Shown here: positions 15,708-25,200 of the stretch, piece after piece | Layout of the letters: the number at the start of each line of letters is the position of its first letter | Numbering within the stretch: the first letter of the stretch is position 1 | NCBI RefSeq assembly: GCF_023630205.1 | Contig: NZ_JALPRR010000002.1 | Location: 550,899 to 614,898, forward strand | Length of the DNA: 64,000 bases | Source of the DNA: Pontibacter ruber | GTDB lineage: Bacteria; Bacteroidota; Bacteroidia; Cytophagales; Hymenobacteraceae | Reading direction: 5' to 3' | The notes under the pieces: generated by a model | Databases searched by the model: none | Told to the model about the DNA's origin: nothing | The model's input: only the letters and a program-made list of their open reading frames with translations | Program-made: the position numbers and the translations under genes

Positions 15708-17524
15708 GCCACTGCTATACTTGTAGGTTTATCCTGTTGTAGCTGGTCTTCTGCTTCCAAGAGTTCATCCAGCATAAGTACCTGTTGCTCCAGCTCTTGT
15801 TCTGCATCGAACAGCGCAGGCAACAGCTGCTTGTAATAAGCTATCCCCTGCAGCAGGTTCTGCCGGAAAGCCTGGATATACTTCTGCTGTTTTTCGTTTG
15901 GCTGCGCCATCTGCTCCTTCACCAGGTTTTGCCAGTAGGCCACGTACATGCCCAACTCGTTGATGAACATGTGCGGCCGGTATGTAGTATTTAATACGTT
16001 AGCGCGGCCATAGATGTGGCCTACCATCTGCTGCAAAGTGAACGTGCCGGAGAAAAATGCCAGGTTAGGTCCCGGGCAGATAGCAACTGCCTTATGGATG
16101 GGCTTTTGGCTGATGTTGAGCTGCAGCAGCGCTGTGTTTGCCAATCCTTCGCACAGGCACTCTTTGGCCAGCACTTTGGCCTCTTCGGCTTTATAGGTTG
16201 CTTCGGGCAGGTTCAGCGATTGCAGCTGCACGAGTTTGTTACGCTGGTATTTGCGGGAGGCGGTACAGATGGGCTGGTCGGTAAAGTCGGAGTTAGATAC
16301 CAGGTGTTTTTTTACGCAGGGGCTGCCGGGCTTTCCTTTCTCAGCACGGGCAATCTTAAGGGCTTCGCTGCTGGTGCCGCGGAGCGCATTGAACGGAACG
16401 CCCAGTGGCGAGATCGGGCTCAGGTTCAGGTCTTCTTTTCGGGCATCTATAAGTTTCTGCAGGGTCTCTTCGTCTACAGTAGTAGCCTCCGGTACCAGCA
16501 GGAACGGGGTGCCCCAGCCGGTTGCGTCTACGCCGTAGTGCTGAAGCAGGAACTCATTCTCAGCAGCCGTACCAATACCGCCCTGCACGGTAATACGCAT
16601 GTCAGGAGCAGCCGTAAGTACAGGAAGCTCTTTGGCAGCGAGCGCAGTGCTTACCATGCCGAAAAGCTCGGCCTGTAGCGCCTCGCGGTTCTGCTTAAAT
16701 TCTTCCAGGATCGGCCCCATCAGGAAACCATCGGTCGCAAAGGCATGACCGCCACAGTTCAAACCCGACTCGATCCGGAACTCTGACACCCATAAGCCTT
16801 TTTTTGCCAGGATCTTGCCCTGCACATACGCCGAGCGGTAGTCGCTCACCTTTATCACGATCTTCTTCTGCAATTCTCCCTGCTCGTTCGGGAAGAACAC
16901 CGGGAATTGCTCCAGGTAACTGTAAAGGCGCATGTTCATGCCCGCAGAAAATACCACCGATGACGAAACCGTGCTGTTGGCAAAGCCGCGCAGTGCAGCC
17001 AGGGCATCGGAATACTCCTGCGGCAGGGGTTCTCCGTTCTTGGTATAGTTGGTCTTGTCCAGCTTGGTCATGATGTTTACATCAATGCCACCCGGAACAA
17101 CAGCCATGCGAAGTTCCTGTTGCAACTGCTCTTTTTGCTGTGGATCTATACTTTCCAGCATGTGCTGGTATTTTGCTTTTAAAGGTGAACTGTCAGGAAG
17201 CAACTGAAAGTATTTGGTTAGCTCAGTACCTTCTGCAAAAGCCTCCTGCCGCATTTGTTGTACTTGCTGCTTTACTACTTTGTCGATCAGGTTAAGGTAA
17301 CCGGTAATGCGTCGGGCGCGGTAATCTTCCTGGTCCGTGGTAATGGGTTCGTAAGGCTCGTTGTAGTACCGGCTGTAGTATTCGCGCATTTGCTCGATCA
17401 GGGTATCGTCGCTGAGCGAGATAACGGACGAGATGCCATAGCGCGCTACTTTCAGCGGCGAATCAATGGAAAAGGCAAGCCCCATGACAGGGATATGGAA
17501 AGTATGAGGTGTGTTCTGTTGCAT
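15704..17524 (-). CDS. Nitronate-monooxygenase-like TIM-barrel flavoprotein with Cys-rich C-terminal part
   Basis: 606 residues, not assigned to a named enzyme. The middle shows features of FMN-dependent nitronate monooxygenase/enoyl reductase barrels: IDVNIMTKLD (about 147-156), ESGLNCGGHAFAT (about 252-263, compare the EAGGH motif), ITVQGGIGTAAENE (about 311-324) and GVDATGWGTPFLLVPEA (about 331-347, compare MGTRFLL-PEA). The family normally has about 320-380 residues, so about 130 extra N-terminal and 200 extra C-terminal residues are unusual. The C-terminal part holds C403, C420, C456, C458 and C483, spaced as possible Fe-S or zinc ligands. It sits between proline dehydrogenase 2 (41 bases upstream) and queD (4-base overlap). 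Detoxification of nitro compounds is one inference; the assignment comes from motifs by eye. Confidence 0.6.
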   Translation of the reverse strand: MQQNTPHTFHIPVMGLAFSIDSPLKVARYGISSVISLSDDTLIEQMREYYSRYYNEPYEPITTDQEDYRARRITGYLNLIDKVVKQQVQQMRQEAFAEGTELTKYFQLLPDSSPLKAKYQHMLESIDPQQKEQLQQELRMAVVPGGIDVNIMTKLDKTNYTKNGEPLPQEYSDALAALRGFANSTVSSSVVFSAGMNMRLYSYLEQFPVFFPNEQGELQKKIVIKVSDYRSAYVQGKILAKKGLWVSEFRIESGLNCGGHAFATDGFLMGPILEEFKQNREALQAELFGMVSTALAAKELPVLTAAPDMRITVQGGIGTAAENEFLLQHYGVDATGWGTPFLLVPEATTVDEETLQKLIDARKEDLNLSPISPLGVPFNALRGTSSEALKIARAEKGKPGSPCVKKHLVSNSDFTDQPICTASRKYQRNKLVQLQSLNLPEATYKAEEAKVLAKECLCEGLANTALLQLNISQKPIHKAVAICPGPNLAFFSGTFTLQQMVGHIYGRANVLNTTYRPHMFINELGMYVAYWQNLVKEQMAQPNEKQQKYIQAFRQNLLQGIAYYKQLLPALFDAEQELEQQVLMLDELLEAEDQLQQDKPTSIAVA

Positions 17525-17565
17525 GAATTGGAGGTGATGTAATCGTTTTGATTGGTTCTTTTCTT

Positions 17566-18756
17566 TTACAGTAATTTTCGGCGCTGCATTTCCTCTTTCA
17601 GCAGCGTGAGTTCTCTGCCAGATTGCCCGGCAATGGAGGTGTTCTCTTCGGCACGCCGGATCAGGTAGGGCACAGCGGTCTGCACAGCCCCGTAAGGCAG
17701 GTATTTAGAGGCATTAAAGCCGGCATGGGCCAGGTTGAAGGTCAGATTGTCGCTCATGCCGTAGAGCTGCGAGAAGTGGATGCGTTGCCTATGGTCCCCG
17801 ATGCCATCGTTGAGGATGCGTTGCGCCAGATAGCGGGTGCTCGACTCGTTATGGGTGGCGGCGCATAGCTCCACGCGGTGCAGGTTAGCCAGGCAAATGT
17901 CTATTGCCTCATTGAAGCTGTTGTCGGTATCGGATTTCTGGGTGAAAACTGGGCAGGCGTATCCTTTTTCAGTAGCCCTTTCCTGCTCCTTCTCCAGGTA
18001 AGCACCCCGCACGATCTTTACGCCTAAGTTTACCTGGCTGTGTTCTGTCCGCTTGAGCCAGGATTTAAGGTAATCGATCCGGTCGGTGCGGTACATTTGC
18101 AGGGTGTTGAAGACCACTGCCCGGCGGTTGTTGTAACGAAGCGTCATCTTCTCTGCCAGCTCATCGATGGGAGTTTGCAGCCAGGTTTCTTCTGCGTCGA
18201 TGTACAAGGTAATCCCTGCTTCGGAAACTGCCTGGCAGATCATGTCGAGGCGTGCTTCTGTTCGGGCGTAGGAGCTTTTTTCTTTTTCTGTCAGCGGCTG
18301 TCGCTCGCTTATTTTCTGAAATACATCCCGTTCACCAATGCCGGTCAGCTTAACGCTGATGTAGGCTATTTCTCCGGTTGCTTTGGCAAGGCGCACATTC
18401 CTTAGGATCTCATCACAGACAAAGTCAAATCCGTTTTCATCTTTTTCTGCTTCGGCGGCATAGTCCAGCACCGTGGCTACATGCCTGGTAGCCAGCTTGC
18501 GGATGGCGCGTTGTGCTTCCTGCACGGTCTCACCGCCGCAAAAGTGACGGTAAATGGTACTGCGAATCAGGCCTTTTATGGGGAGCTTCAGCCGCAGGGC
18601 CCAAATGGTGGCGATGCCTCCCAGTTTTACCAAGGATGGTCTTCCCATTACCCGGAACAGCAGGTGTGCCAGCCGCAGCTCCTCATCGGTTTTGGTGCTG
18701 AAAGCCACCTTCAGATCATCCGGATCAAAGGGTTTTACAGTTATTGTTTCTTTCAT
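17566..18756 (-). CDS. Proline dehydrogenase, paralogue 2
   Basis: 396-residue FAD-dependent proline dehydrogenase, paralogous to 13739-14908. Blocks: YIDAEETW, QMYRTDRIDYL, GVKIVRGAYLEKEQERA, CAATHNESSTRYL, QLYGMSDNLTFNL, SKYLPYG and YLIRRAEEN. The open frame extends to 18900, but the start at 18756 (MKETITVKPFDPDDL) is chosen because it aligns with the start of paralogue 1, while the 48 extra residues are basic and have no counterpart. It is probably the first gene of an operon with the flavoprotein and queD. The FNR-type site at 18952 lies 195 bases upstream, about the same distance as for paralogue 1. Confidence 0.92.
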   Translation of the reverse strand: MKETITVKPFDPDDLKVAFSTKTDEELRLAHLLFRVMGRPSLVKLGGIATIWALRLKLPIKGLIRSTIYRHFCGGETVQEAQRAIRKLATRHVATVLDYAAEAEKDENGFDFVCDEILRNVRLAKATGEIAYISVKLTGIGERDVFQKISERQPLTEKEKSSYARTEARLDMICQAVSEAGITLYIDAEETWLQTPIDELAEKMTLRYNNRRAVVFNTLQMYRTDRIDYLKSWLKRTEHSQVNLGVKIVRGAYLEKEQERATEKGYACPVFTQKSDTDNSFNEAIDICLANLHRVELCAATHNESSTRYLAQRILNDGIGDHRQRIHFSQLYGMSDNLTFNLAHAGFNASKYLPYGAVQTAVPYLIRRAEENTSIAGQSGRELTLLKEEMQRRKLL

Positions 18757-18951
18757 CTCATTATCAGCAAGTGTTCTATAGAATCTGAACTTGTTTTCAT
18801 GTAAGGCTAAATGGTATACCTGGCCCGTGGCCTGCATGCGGCTCCTGTGTTTCCGTTGCCGGTGTTGCAGCAGTGCACAGCGTTTACTTTTTGCCGACAC
18901 AAGATAGGATTCACTTTACCGGCTAAAAATGAGTTGTGTCAGGCTAAAAAA

Positions 18952-18963
18952 TGACATAGATCA
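18952..18963. promoter_or_regulatory. CRP/FNR-type operator between proline dehydrogenase 2 and the thioredoxin-like gene
   Basis: TGACATAGATCA, extended to the palindrome ATGA-N6-TCAT, lies in the divergent spacer between the genes starting at 18756 (-) and 19083 (+). An AT-rich stretch ending in TATTTG (18979-18984) downstream on the plus strand resembles a -7 element. It could serve both directions. Confidence 0.55.
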
Positions 18964-19082
18964 TTGCCTATATTTATTTATTTGCTCCTGTATAAGTGGG
19001 TGTAGAGAACTAGAACTGAGTGACTTTTGTCATTTTATAGTAGAAGGGTACCGGGTATACTTGCAGAAAAAAGAGATATCCT

Positions 19083-19718
19083 ATGGTTACTACTACAGAG
19101 CAGATACAGCAACTGGTAAATCCGCTTACTTATCAGGCATACCGCGACCTGGTAGAGCGGCTGGTGGAAGAGAATGCCACTACTGGCGAGGAGCAGTCGG
19201 AGCAGCGTGTGGCTTATACCAAACTCAACCTGCAGCGCATGAAGCGGGTTGAGAAGCAGTTTAAACTAGCGCCCGCACTTCAGGAGGCACTTGCCGAGGC
19301 GCAGCCAAACTGGCAATGGCTGGTGCTGGTAGAGTCCTGGTGCGGCGACGGTGCGCAGCTTTTACCAGCCATTGCCGGCATTGCGGCCGAGTTTCCTTCT
19401 ATTGAACTTACGGTGCTGCTGCGCGACCAGAACCCGCAGCTGATGGATACCTGCCTGACCAATGGTAGCCGCTCGATCCCAAAACTTATCTGTGTTAATA
19501 GGGAGACAGGGGATCGGGTTTTTACCTGGGGACCACGCCCGGCTGCTATTCAGGAGCAGTTCCTGAAGTATAAAGCTCAAAATCCGCAGGCCGAAGACGC
19601 GGCAGTGCAGCTGCACACCTGGTATGCCAAAGACCGGAGCGAAGCCCTGCAGCAAGACCTGCTGCAACTGGTACTGAAGTCAACAGCTACAGCAGGTAGT
19701 GAAATTGATCTATCTTAG
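19083..19718 (+). CDS. Thioredoxin-family protein with a single active-site cysteine
   Basis: 211 residues, about 60 N-terminal helical residues followed by a thioredoxin fold. The active-site region reads VESWCGDGAQ, with one Cys where thioredoxins have CxxC, and the cis-proline is in RSIPKLI. This matches a small Bacteroidetes family (often labelled thioredoxin family protein) of unknown partner. With no signal peptide it should be cytoplasmic. A one-Cys site favours binding or glutathione/bacillithiol-type chemistry over dithiol reduction. Starting 120 bases after an FNR-type site and ahead of NO-related genes, it may belong to the nitrosative stress set. Confidence 0.8.
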   Translation: MVTTTEQIQQLVNPLTYQAYRDLVERLVEENATTGEEQSEQRVAYTKLNLQRMKRVEKQFKLAPALQEALAEAQPNWQWLVLVESWCGDGAQLLPAIAGIAAEFPSIELTVLLRDQNPQLMDTCLTNGSRSIPKLICVNRETGDRVFTWGPRPAAIQEQFLKYKAQNPQAEDAAVQLHTWYAKDRSEALQQDLLQLVLKSTATAGSEIDLS

Positions 19719-19811
19719 GTTTTATACTTTTGTTCAGGTACTTTTTATATGTTGATATTTGTTAGTATAATAGTATAAGAATCAGAATCTTCTGTACCTA
19801 AATTACACAGT

Positions 19812-20255
19812 ATGAAAATAGTAGCAGCCGCCATTCTGTTAGCCAGCCTCGTATCTACCTGCGGACACGAAGATGCCGACCAGGAGACCACGCACCAGGA
19901 AGAAGTACAGATTACCCAGACTTTGGCACTTAACAACGGGGAGCGTTGGCAGGCAGATGACGCAACAAATCAGAACATGCAGGCTTTGCAGCAGCTGCTT
20001 CAGGATTTTGCAAAGCAGTCCGAAACACAATCGCTGGATGCCTACAATGATTTGGGCAGCGCCATGCGAAGCGGATTGCAGCAACTGTTTACTGATTGCA
20101 CCATGAAAGGCCCTGCGCACGACATGCTGCATACGTTCCTGCTACCTATTGCTGAAGACATAGCCCTGCTGGAGGGTAAAGACGAAACAGAGGCCATGGC
20201 TGCCCATAGCCGCATCAATGGCCGGTTGGCTCAGTACAGCGCCTATTTCCAATAG
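19812..20255 (+). CDS. Hypothetical lipoprotein
   Basis: 147 residues with a short signal ending in LVSTCGHED, probably a lipoprotein cleaved before Cys17. The mature part is predicted all-helical, with the blocks LNNGERWQADDATNQNM and CTMKGPAHDMLHTFLLP containing conserved-looking Trp, Cys, His and Met residues that could bind haem or metal. I recall similar proteins next to denitrification or hemerythrin genes in Bacteroidetes, but no function is known to me. It is 5 bases upstream of the membrane protein gene at 20261, so they probably work together. Confidence 0.7.
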   Translation: MKIVAAAILLASLVSTCGHEDADQETTHQEEVQITQTLALNNGERWQADDATNQNMQALQQLLQDFAKQSETQSLDAYNDLGSAMRSGLQQLFTDCTMKGPAHDMLHTFLLPIAEDIALLEGKDETEAMAAHSRINGRLAQYSAYFQ

Positions 20256-20260
20256 TACAG

Positions 20261-21580
20261 ATGTTGCAGGCAGCGGAGAGGAGTGTTGAGGTGGATCGTA
20301 CGGCGGCGGTACGGGCGCGCTTAGCGCTCGGCTACTTTGCCCTGGTAGGTGTGCTGGGGCTGCTGCTGCGCTGGTTGCTGGTGCAGCCCATCAACGGGAT
20401 CAACTATAAATTTCTGCTGCACGGGCACTCGCATGTGGCGCTGCTGGGTTGGTTATACTGTGCCTTTTTTGCGGCACTGCTTTACGCTTTTCCGCCCCAA
20501 TCAATAGCTGCTCAGAAATCCTTCAAGCGCCAGTTTCTCCTGACGCAGGTATCGGTAGCCGGCATGCTGGTTACCTTTCCAATACAGGGCTACGCGCTGT
20601 TTTCCATTACCTTCTCTACCCTGCACATCCTGCTGAGCTATTGGTTTGGCTGGAGCTTTTGGAAACACTTGAAAGGGTATGTGCAGCAGGAGGGCAGGTA
20701 CCAGGTGCCGGTGAAGTATATCGGAGCCAGTTTGCTGTTCCTGGTGCTCTCCACCATAGGCCCCTGGTCCTTGGGACCTATTATGGCCAAAGGCTTATCC
20801 GGAAGTGAGCTATACTACTCGGCCATTTATTTTTACCTGCATTTCCAGTACAATGGCTGGTTTACGTTTGCTGTTTTAGGGCTGTTTTTGTGGTGGCTGG
20901 AGCACAACAATTTATACTTTAACAAACAGCTTGCTACCCGCGCTTTCTGGTTTCTGGCCCTGGCCTGCGTTCCGGCTTTTGCCTTGTCGGTGCTCTGGAC
21001 AAAACCTGCTGTTTGGGTGTATGTAACAGGCGGAGTGGCAGGCCTAATGCAGCTGGCAGGTTTATACTTTATACTTCGTTCAATTCTCGAAGTATGGCCG
21101 GAGCTGGTAGCGTTGCTGAAGCCCTGGGTGCGGCGCTTGCTGGGGCTTGCCTTAGTGGCCCTTGTCCTGAAGTTGGTATTACAGGCGGCCTCTGCCTTGC
21201 CATTTGTAGCTGATCTGGCGTATCAGTTTCGCTACTTTATCATCGGGTACCTGCACTTGTCGCTGATCGGGTTTGTGTCACTGTTCATGCTGGGCTTCTT
21301 CCTGCAGCAGGATCTGTTTCGCTTCGGGAAGTATGGCAAAGGTGGTTTATCACTGCTGCTGGCCGGTTTCTTTCTGAGCGAATCGCTGTTGTTTCTGCAG
21401 GGAACGTTTCTTTGGCTGAACTTGCCGGCAATTCCATCCTTTAATCAGCTGATGTTCTGGGTAAGCATACCTATGCCTGTAGGCTTGCTGCTGCTGTTCT
21501 TCAGCCAGCGCGGTTTATACTTGTCCCGTAGCAACACCTCGAAGGCTGCGGTCAAAACGCTCTCACCAGCGGAAAATTAG
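20261..21580 (+). CDS. Polytopic histidine-rich membrane protein, heme-copper-oxidase subunit I-like
   Basis: 439 residues with about 12 hydrophobic helices. Histidines occur in helix-start positions reminiscent of haem and Cu ligands of subunit I-type oxidases/NO reductases: FLLHGHSHVALLGWLYCAF (about 51-69), YFYLHFQYNGWF (about 188-199) and IGYLHLSLIGF (about 327-337). The helix THVAALGW of the protein at 28228-29544 resembles SHVALLGW here, so they appear to be distant relatives. It lacks the full glutamate and tyrosine set of active oxidases as far as I can see. A role in haem-based NO binding or reduction is inference from motif and neighbourhood. Start: ATG at 20261, 5 bases after the lipoprotein stop; the ORF has Arg-rich residues before helix 1. 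Confidence 0.65.
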   Translation: MLQAAERSVEVDRTAAVRARLALGYFALVGVLGLLLRWLLVQPINGINYKFLLHGHSHVALLGWLYCAFFAALLYAFPPQSIAAQKSFKRQFLLTQVSVAGMLVTFPIQGYALFSITFSTLHILLSYWFGWSFWKHLKGYVQQEGRYQVPVKYIGASLLFLVLSTIGPWSLGPIMAKGLSGSELYYSAIYFYLHFQYNGWFTFAVLGLFLWWLEHNNLYFNKQLATRAFWFLALACVPAFALSVLWTKPAVWVYVTGGVAGLMQLAGLYFILRSILEVWPELVALLKPWVRRLLGLALVALVLKLVLQAASALPFVADLAYQFRYFIIGYLHLSLIGFVSLFMLGFFLQQDLFRFGKYGKGGLSLLLAGFFLSESLLFLQGTFLWLNLPAIPSFNQLMFWVSIPMPVGLLLLFFSQRGLYLSRSNTSKAAVKTLSPAEN

Positions 21581-21602
21581 CTCTGTTTTTTCCCAAGTGC
21601 TG

Positions 21603-21995
21603 TTATAAAATAGCACCTCTGTTCTTTTTAAAATGCGCTATCTTATCTGAGAACATTTCGGCCATCCGTTCGGCCCGCCATTTGGCTTCAGCTGCTTTTT
21701 CGCCGGTAAACAGTTCGTCCACCGTTTTGTAAAAAATGCTGAGCCACCTCTCAAAATGCTCTTCGCCAACGGGCAGTGTAATATGCTTCATCCCCGGGCT
21801 GCCCTGGTAGGTGCGCTCGCCGAGCAACACCGTTTGCCAGAAGTTGTACATGATGTTCAGGTGCCTCTCCCAATTTTCTTTAATCCTCTCTTCGAATATC
21901 GGCCCTAGCAGTTCGTCTGCTCTTACACGGGTGTAAAAAGAGTCGACCAGTTGCTTGATGTCGTCGAGGGTGAGGATGTCTTGTTTTTGAGTCAT
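21603..21995 (-). CDS. Group III truncated haemoglobin
   Basis: 130-residue globin. FYTRVRADELLGPIF and WERHLNIMYNFWQTVLLGE are group III hallmarks, and the proximal haem His is in GEEHFERWLSIF. Such proteins bind O2 and NO and are implicated in NO dioxygenation under low oxygen. It is read on the minus strand after nrdJ, separated from it by 222 bases that contain an inverted repeat (22080-22160), and converges on the membrane protein gene ending at 21580. Confidence 0.93.
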   Translation of the reverse strand: MTQKQDILTLDDIKQLVDSFYTRVRADELLGPIFEERIKENWERHLNIMYNFWQTVLLGERTYQGSPGMKHITLPVGEEHFERWLSIFYKTVDELFTGEKAAEAKWRAERMAEMFSDKIAHFKKNRGAIL

Positions 21996-22079
21996 CTTGT
22001 AAAGTTATGCTATAAAAATCAGCTGGATCAGGTTTTCACCTCCCCAATACCCCAATGCTATCAACTCAAGGGTTTGGCT

Positions 22080-22160
22080 GTCATTTCGAACGCCAGTGAG
22101 AAATCTGGAATTTTGCGGGGCAGTGATAACATCCAGATTTCTCCCGATGGTCGAAATGAC
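22080..22160. repeat. Inverted pair of the GTCATTTCGA dispersed repeat
   Basis: GTCATTTCGA (22080-22089) and GAGAAATCTGGA (22098-22109) are mirrored by TCCAGATTTCTC (22132-22143) and TCGAAATGAC (22151-22160), giving a large cruciform-type element of about 81 bp. Half-copies occur at 3001-3027 and 43283-43310. It lies between nrdJ and the haemoglobin gene. Confidence 0.85.
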
Positions 22161-22217
22161 AAGGTTGCTGTTGTTCTTGCTCAAGTCAACGGCATTGGGG
22201 CAGGTAGGAGTAATAAA

Positions 22218-25200
22218 TTAACTACAGCCCAGGCTATTGCCGCAGTTCAGGCACTTATAGCACGTGCCGGAGCGGATGGTGATGTGGCCGCATACGTTGC
22301 AGATCGGCGCATCGCCCATCATGCTGGCCAGCACCTGTTGCGTTTGCTCCATCAGCACGGTTCTGCTCTGGGTAACCAAGGTATAGCCGTTGGCTTTTAC
22401 ATCTGCACCGTTTGTTGCTGTTACGCTTGTGGCATTTACATTTGCTGATAATTCCACGGTAGGAGCAGGCTCATCCTGCTGAACCTGTAGCTCCTCCGGC
22501 TTCACATGCACCAGGTCGGTACGGTTCAGGTATTCGTAGCCCAGCAGGCGGAACAGGTAGTCGAACACAGAGGTTGCCTGTTTGATGTTGGGGTGCTCTA
22601 CGCGGCCGGCCGGCTCGAAGCGGGTAAACGTAAAGCGGCTTACATACTCCTCCAGCGGCACCCCATACTGCAGTCCCAGCGATACGGAAATGGCGAAACA
22701 ATTGAGGATGGAGCGGAACGAAGCACCTTCCTTGTACATATCGATGAAGATCTCGCCCAGGCTGCCGTCGGCATACTCGCCGGTTCGGATGTAAACGGTG
22801 TGGCCGTCAATCTTTGCTTTTTGTGTAAAGCCGTTGCGCTTGTCGGGCAGTTTGCGGCGGTCTACGATGTTGCTCAGCTGCTGGCGGAAGGCCTTGTTGC
22901 TGCTGTCGGAAAGTATGGATTTGGCCGCTTCCAGTATCTTTTCTGCCGTTAGCTTTTCCTGCTCGGTTGCGGCAGGTTCTTTTTCCTGTTTGCTGCTTTT
23001 CGAGGAGAGCGGTTGCGAGAGCTTGCTGCCATCCCGGTAAATAGAGCAGGCTTTCAGGCCCAGTTCCCAGGCCATTTCATAACAGCGGGCCACTTCCGCT
23101 ACCGAGGTTTCGTTGGGCAGGTTGATGGTTTTGGAGATGGCGCCCGAAATGAAGGGCTGTACGGCAGCCATCATCCGCAGGTGGCCTTCCGGTTTGATGA
23201 AGCGGGTGCCTTTGTTGCCGCAGCGGTTGGCGCAGTCGAATACGGCGTAATGCTCCGGTTTCAGGTAAGGGGCTCCCTCCACAGTCATGGTGCCGCAGAT
23301 ATACTCGTTGGCTTCTTCTATTTGTTTTATAGTATAGCCCAGTTCCTGCAGCAGGTTAAATTCTGGTTGCTTATATTGAGCAGGCGTAAAGCCAAGTCGC
23401 TGCAGACATTGTTCGCTCAGCAGCCCCACCTGGAACACACCGGAAATATCATAAGCCGTACGCATCTGCTCTTCCAGTTTCGCTACATCGGCCTGACTAA
23501 AGCATAGCTTCAGGAGTGCCTCCGGATACAGGTGCGGAGCGCCTTTTAAGGTGCCATGCCCTTTGGCGTAGGCCACAATGGCATCAACCTGATCAGGAGT
23601 ATAGCCGAGCTTTTGCAGTGCTACCGGTATACTTTGGTTGATGATCTTGAAGTAGCCGCCGCCGGAAAGCTTCTTATACTTTACCAGCGCAAAGTCAGGT
23701 TCTACGCCTGTGGTGTCGCAGTCCATCAGCAGGCCGATGGTGCCGGTCGGGGCGATGACCGAGGCCTGTGCATTGCGGTAGCCATACTTTTCGCCCAGCT
23801 GCAGGGCTTCGTCCCAGCTCCGTACGGCAGCCTGCAGCAAATCTTCCGGACAGGTTGCCGGGTTTAGACCTTGGGGCTTGATGGAAAGACCTTCGTAGCT
23901 GCCTGTAGTATTGTGAGCGGCATAGCGGTGGTTGCGGATCACGCGCAGCATGCTTTCCCGGTTAAGGTTATACTTTGGAAAGGGCCCTAACACGGAAGCC
24001 ATCTCAGCGGAAGCTTTATAGGCAATCCCGGTCATCAGCGATGTAATGCCGGCTGCCAGGCCCCGTGCTTCGGGACTGTCGTAGGGGAGGCCCTGCACCA
24101 TGAGCAGCGCCCCCAAGTTGGCATAACCCAGACCGATGGTGCGGTAGTCGTACGAGCGCTGCGCCACCACTTCGGAAGGGAACTGCGCCATCAGTACAGA
24201 TATTTCCAGCACGATGGTCCAGAGGCGGCAGGCATGCTCGAAAGCCTCCAGGTTAAACTGCTGTGTTTCTGTATCGAAAAAGCGGAGCAGGTTAAGCGAG
24301 GCCAGATTGCAGGCCGTGTTGTCGAGGAACATGTACTCGGAGCAGGGATTAGAAGCCCGTATCGGCCCCTCGGCCGGACAGGTATGCCACTCGTTGATGG
24401 TGGTATCATACTGCACACCCGGATCGGCACAGGCCCAGGCTGCTTCCGCTATCTGGCGCCACAGCTCCCGCGCCGGAATGGCCCGCAGCACACGCCCGTC
24501 GGTACGTGCCTTCAGCTCCCAGTTGCCGTTTTCGTGCAGCCGTTTAAAGAACCTGTTGGGCACCCGCACCGAGTTGTTTGAATTTTGCCCTGATACGGTC
24601 TGGTAAGCTTCCCCTTCAAACTCCCCCGAATAGCCCGCCTTGATGAGCGCCGCTACCTTTTTTTCCTCCTCTTTTTTCCAGTTGATAAACTCCACGATCT
24701 CCGGGTGGTCCAGGTCGAGGCACACCATTTTGGCGGCCCGGCGAGTGGTACCCCCTGACTTGATAGCACCGGCTGCCCGGTCGCTGATCTTCAGAAAGGA
24801 CATGAGGCCCGAAGAGCTGCCGCCGCCGCCCAATGGCTCATCTTTGCCGCGGATGTTCGAAAAGTTGGTGCCAGAGCCGGAGCCATACTTAAAAACGCGC
24901 GCCTCCTGCACCAGCAGGTCCATGATGCCGCCTTTGCTGGCTAGGTTATCATCCACGGAAAGTATAAAGCAGGCATGCGGTTGCGGGCGCTCGTAGGCAG
25001 AATCTGTTTCCTGTAGCTGCTCTGTTTCCGGATCTACATAAAAGTGGCCCTGCGCTTTGCCTTTCAGCCCATAAGAAGTATACAGCCCGGTGTTAAACCA
25101 TTGCGGGGAATTAGGCGCAGCATACTGCCCCAGCAGCATGTACACCAGCTCATCGTAAAAAGCCTGCGCGTCCTCATCCGAGGCAAAGTAATGGTAGCGG

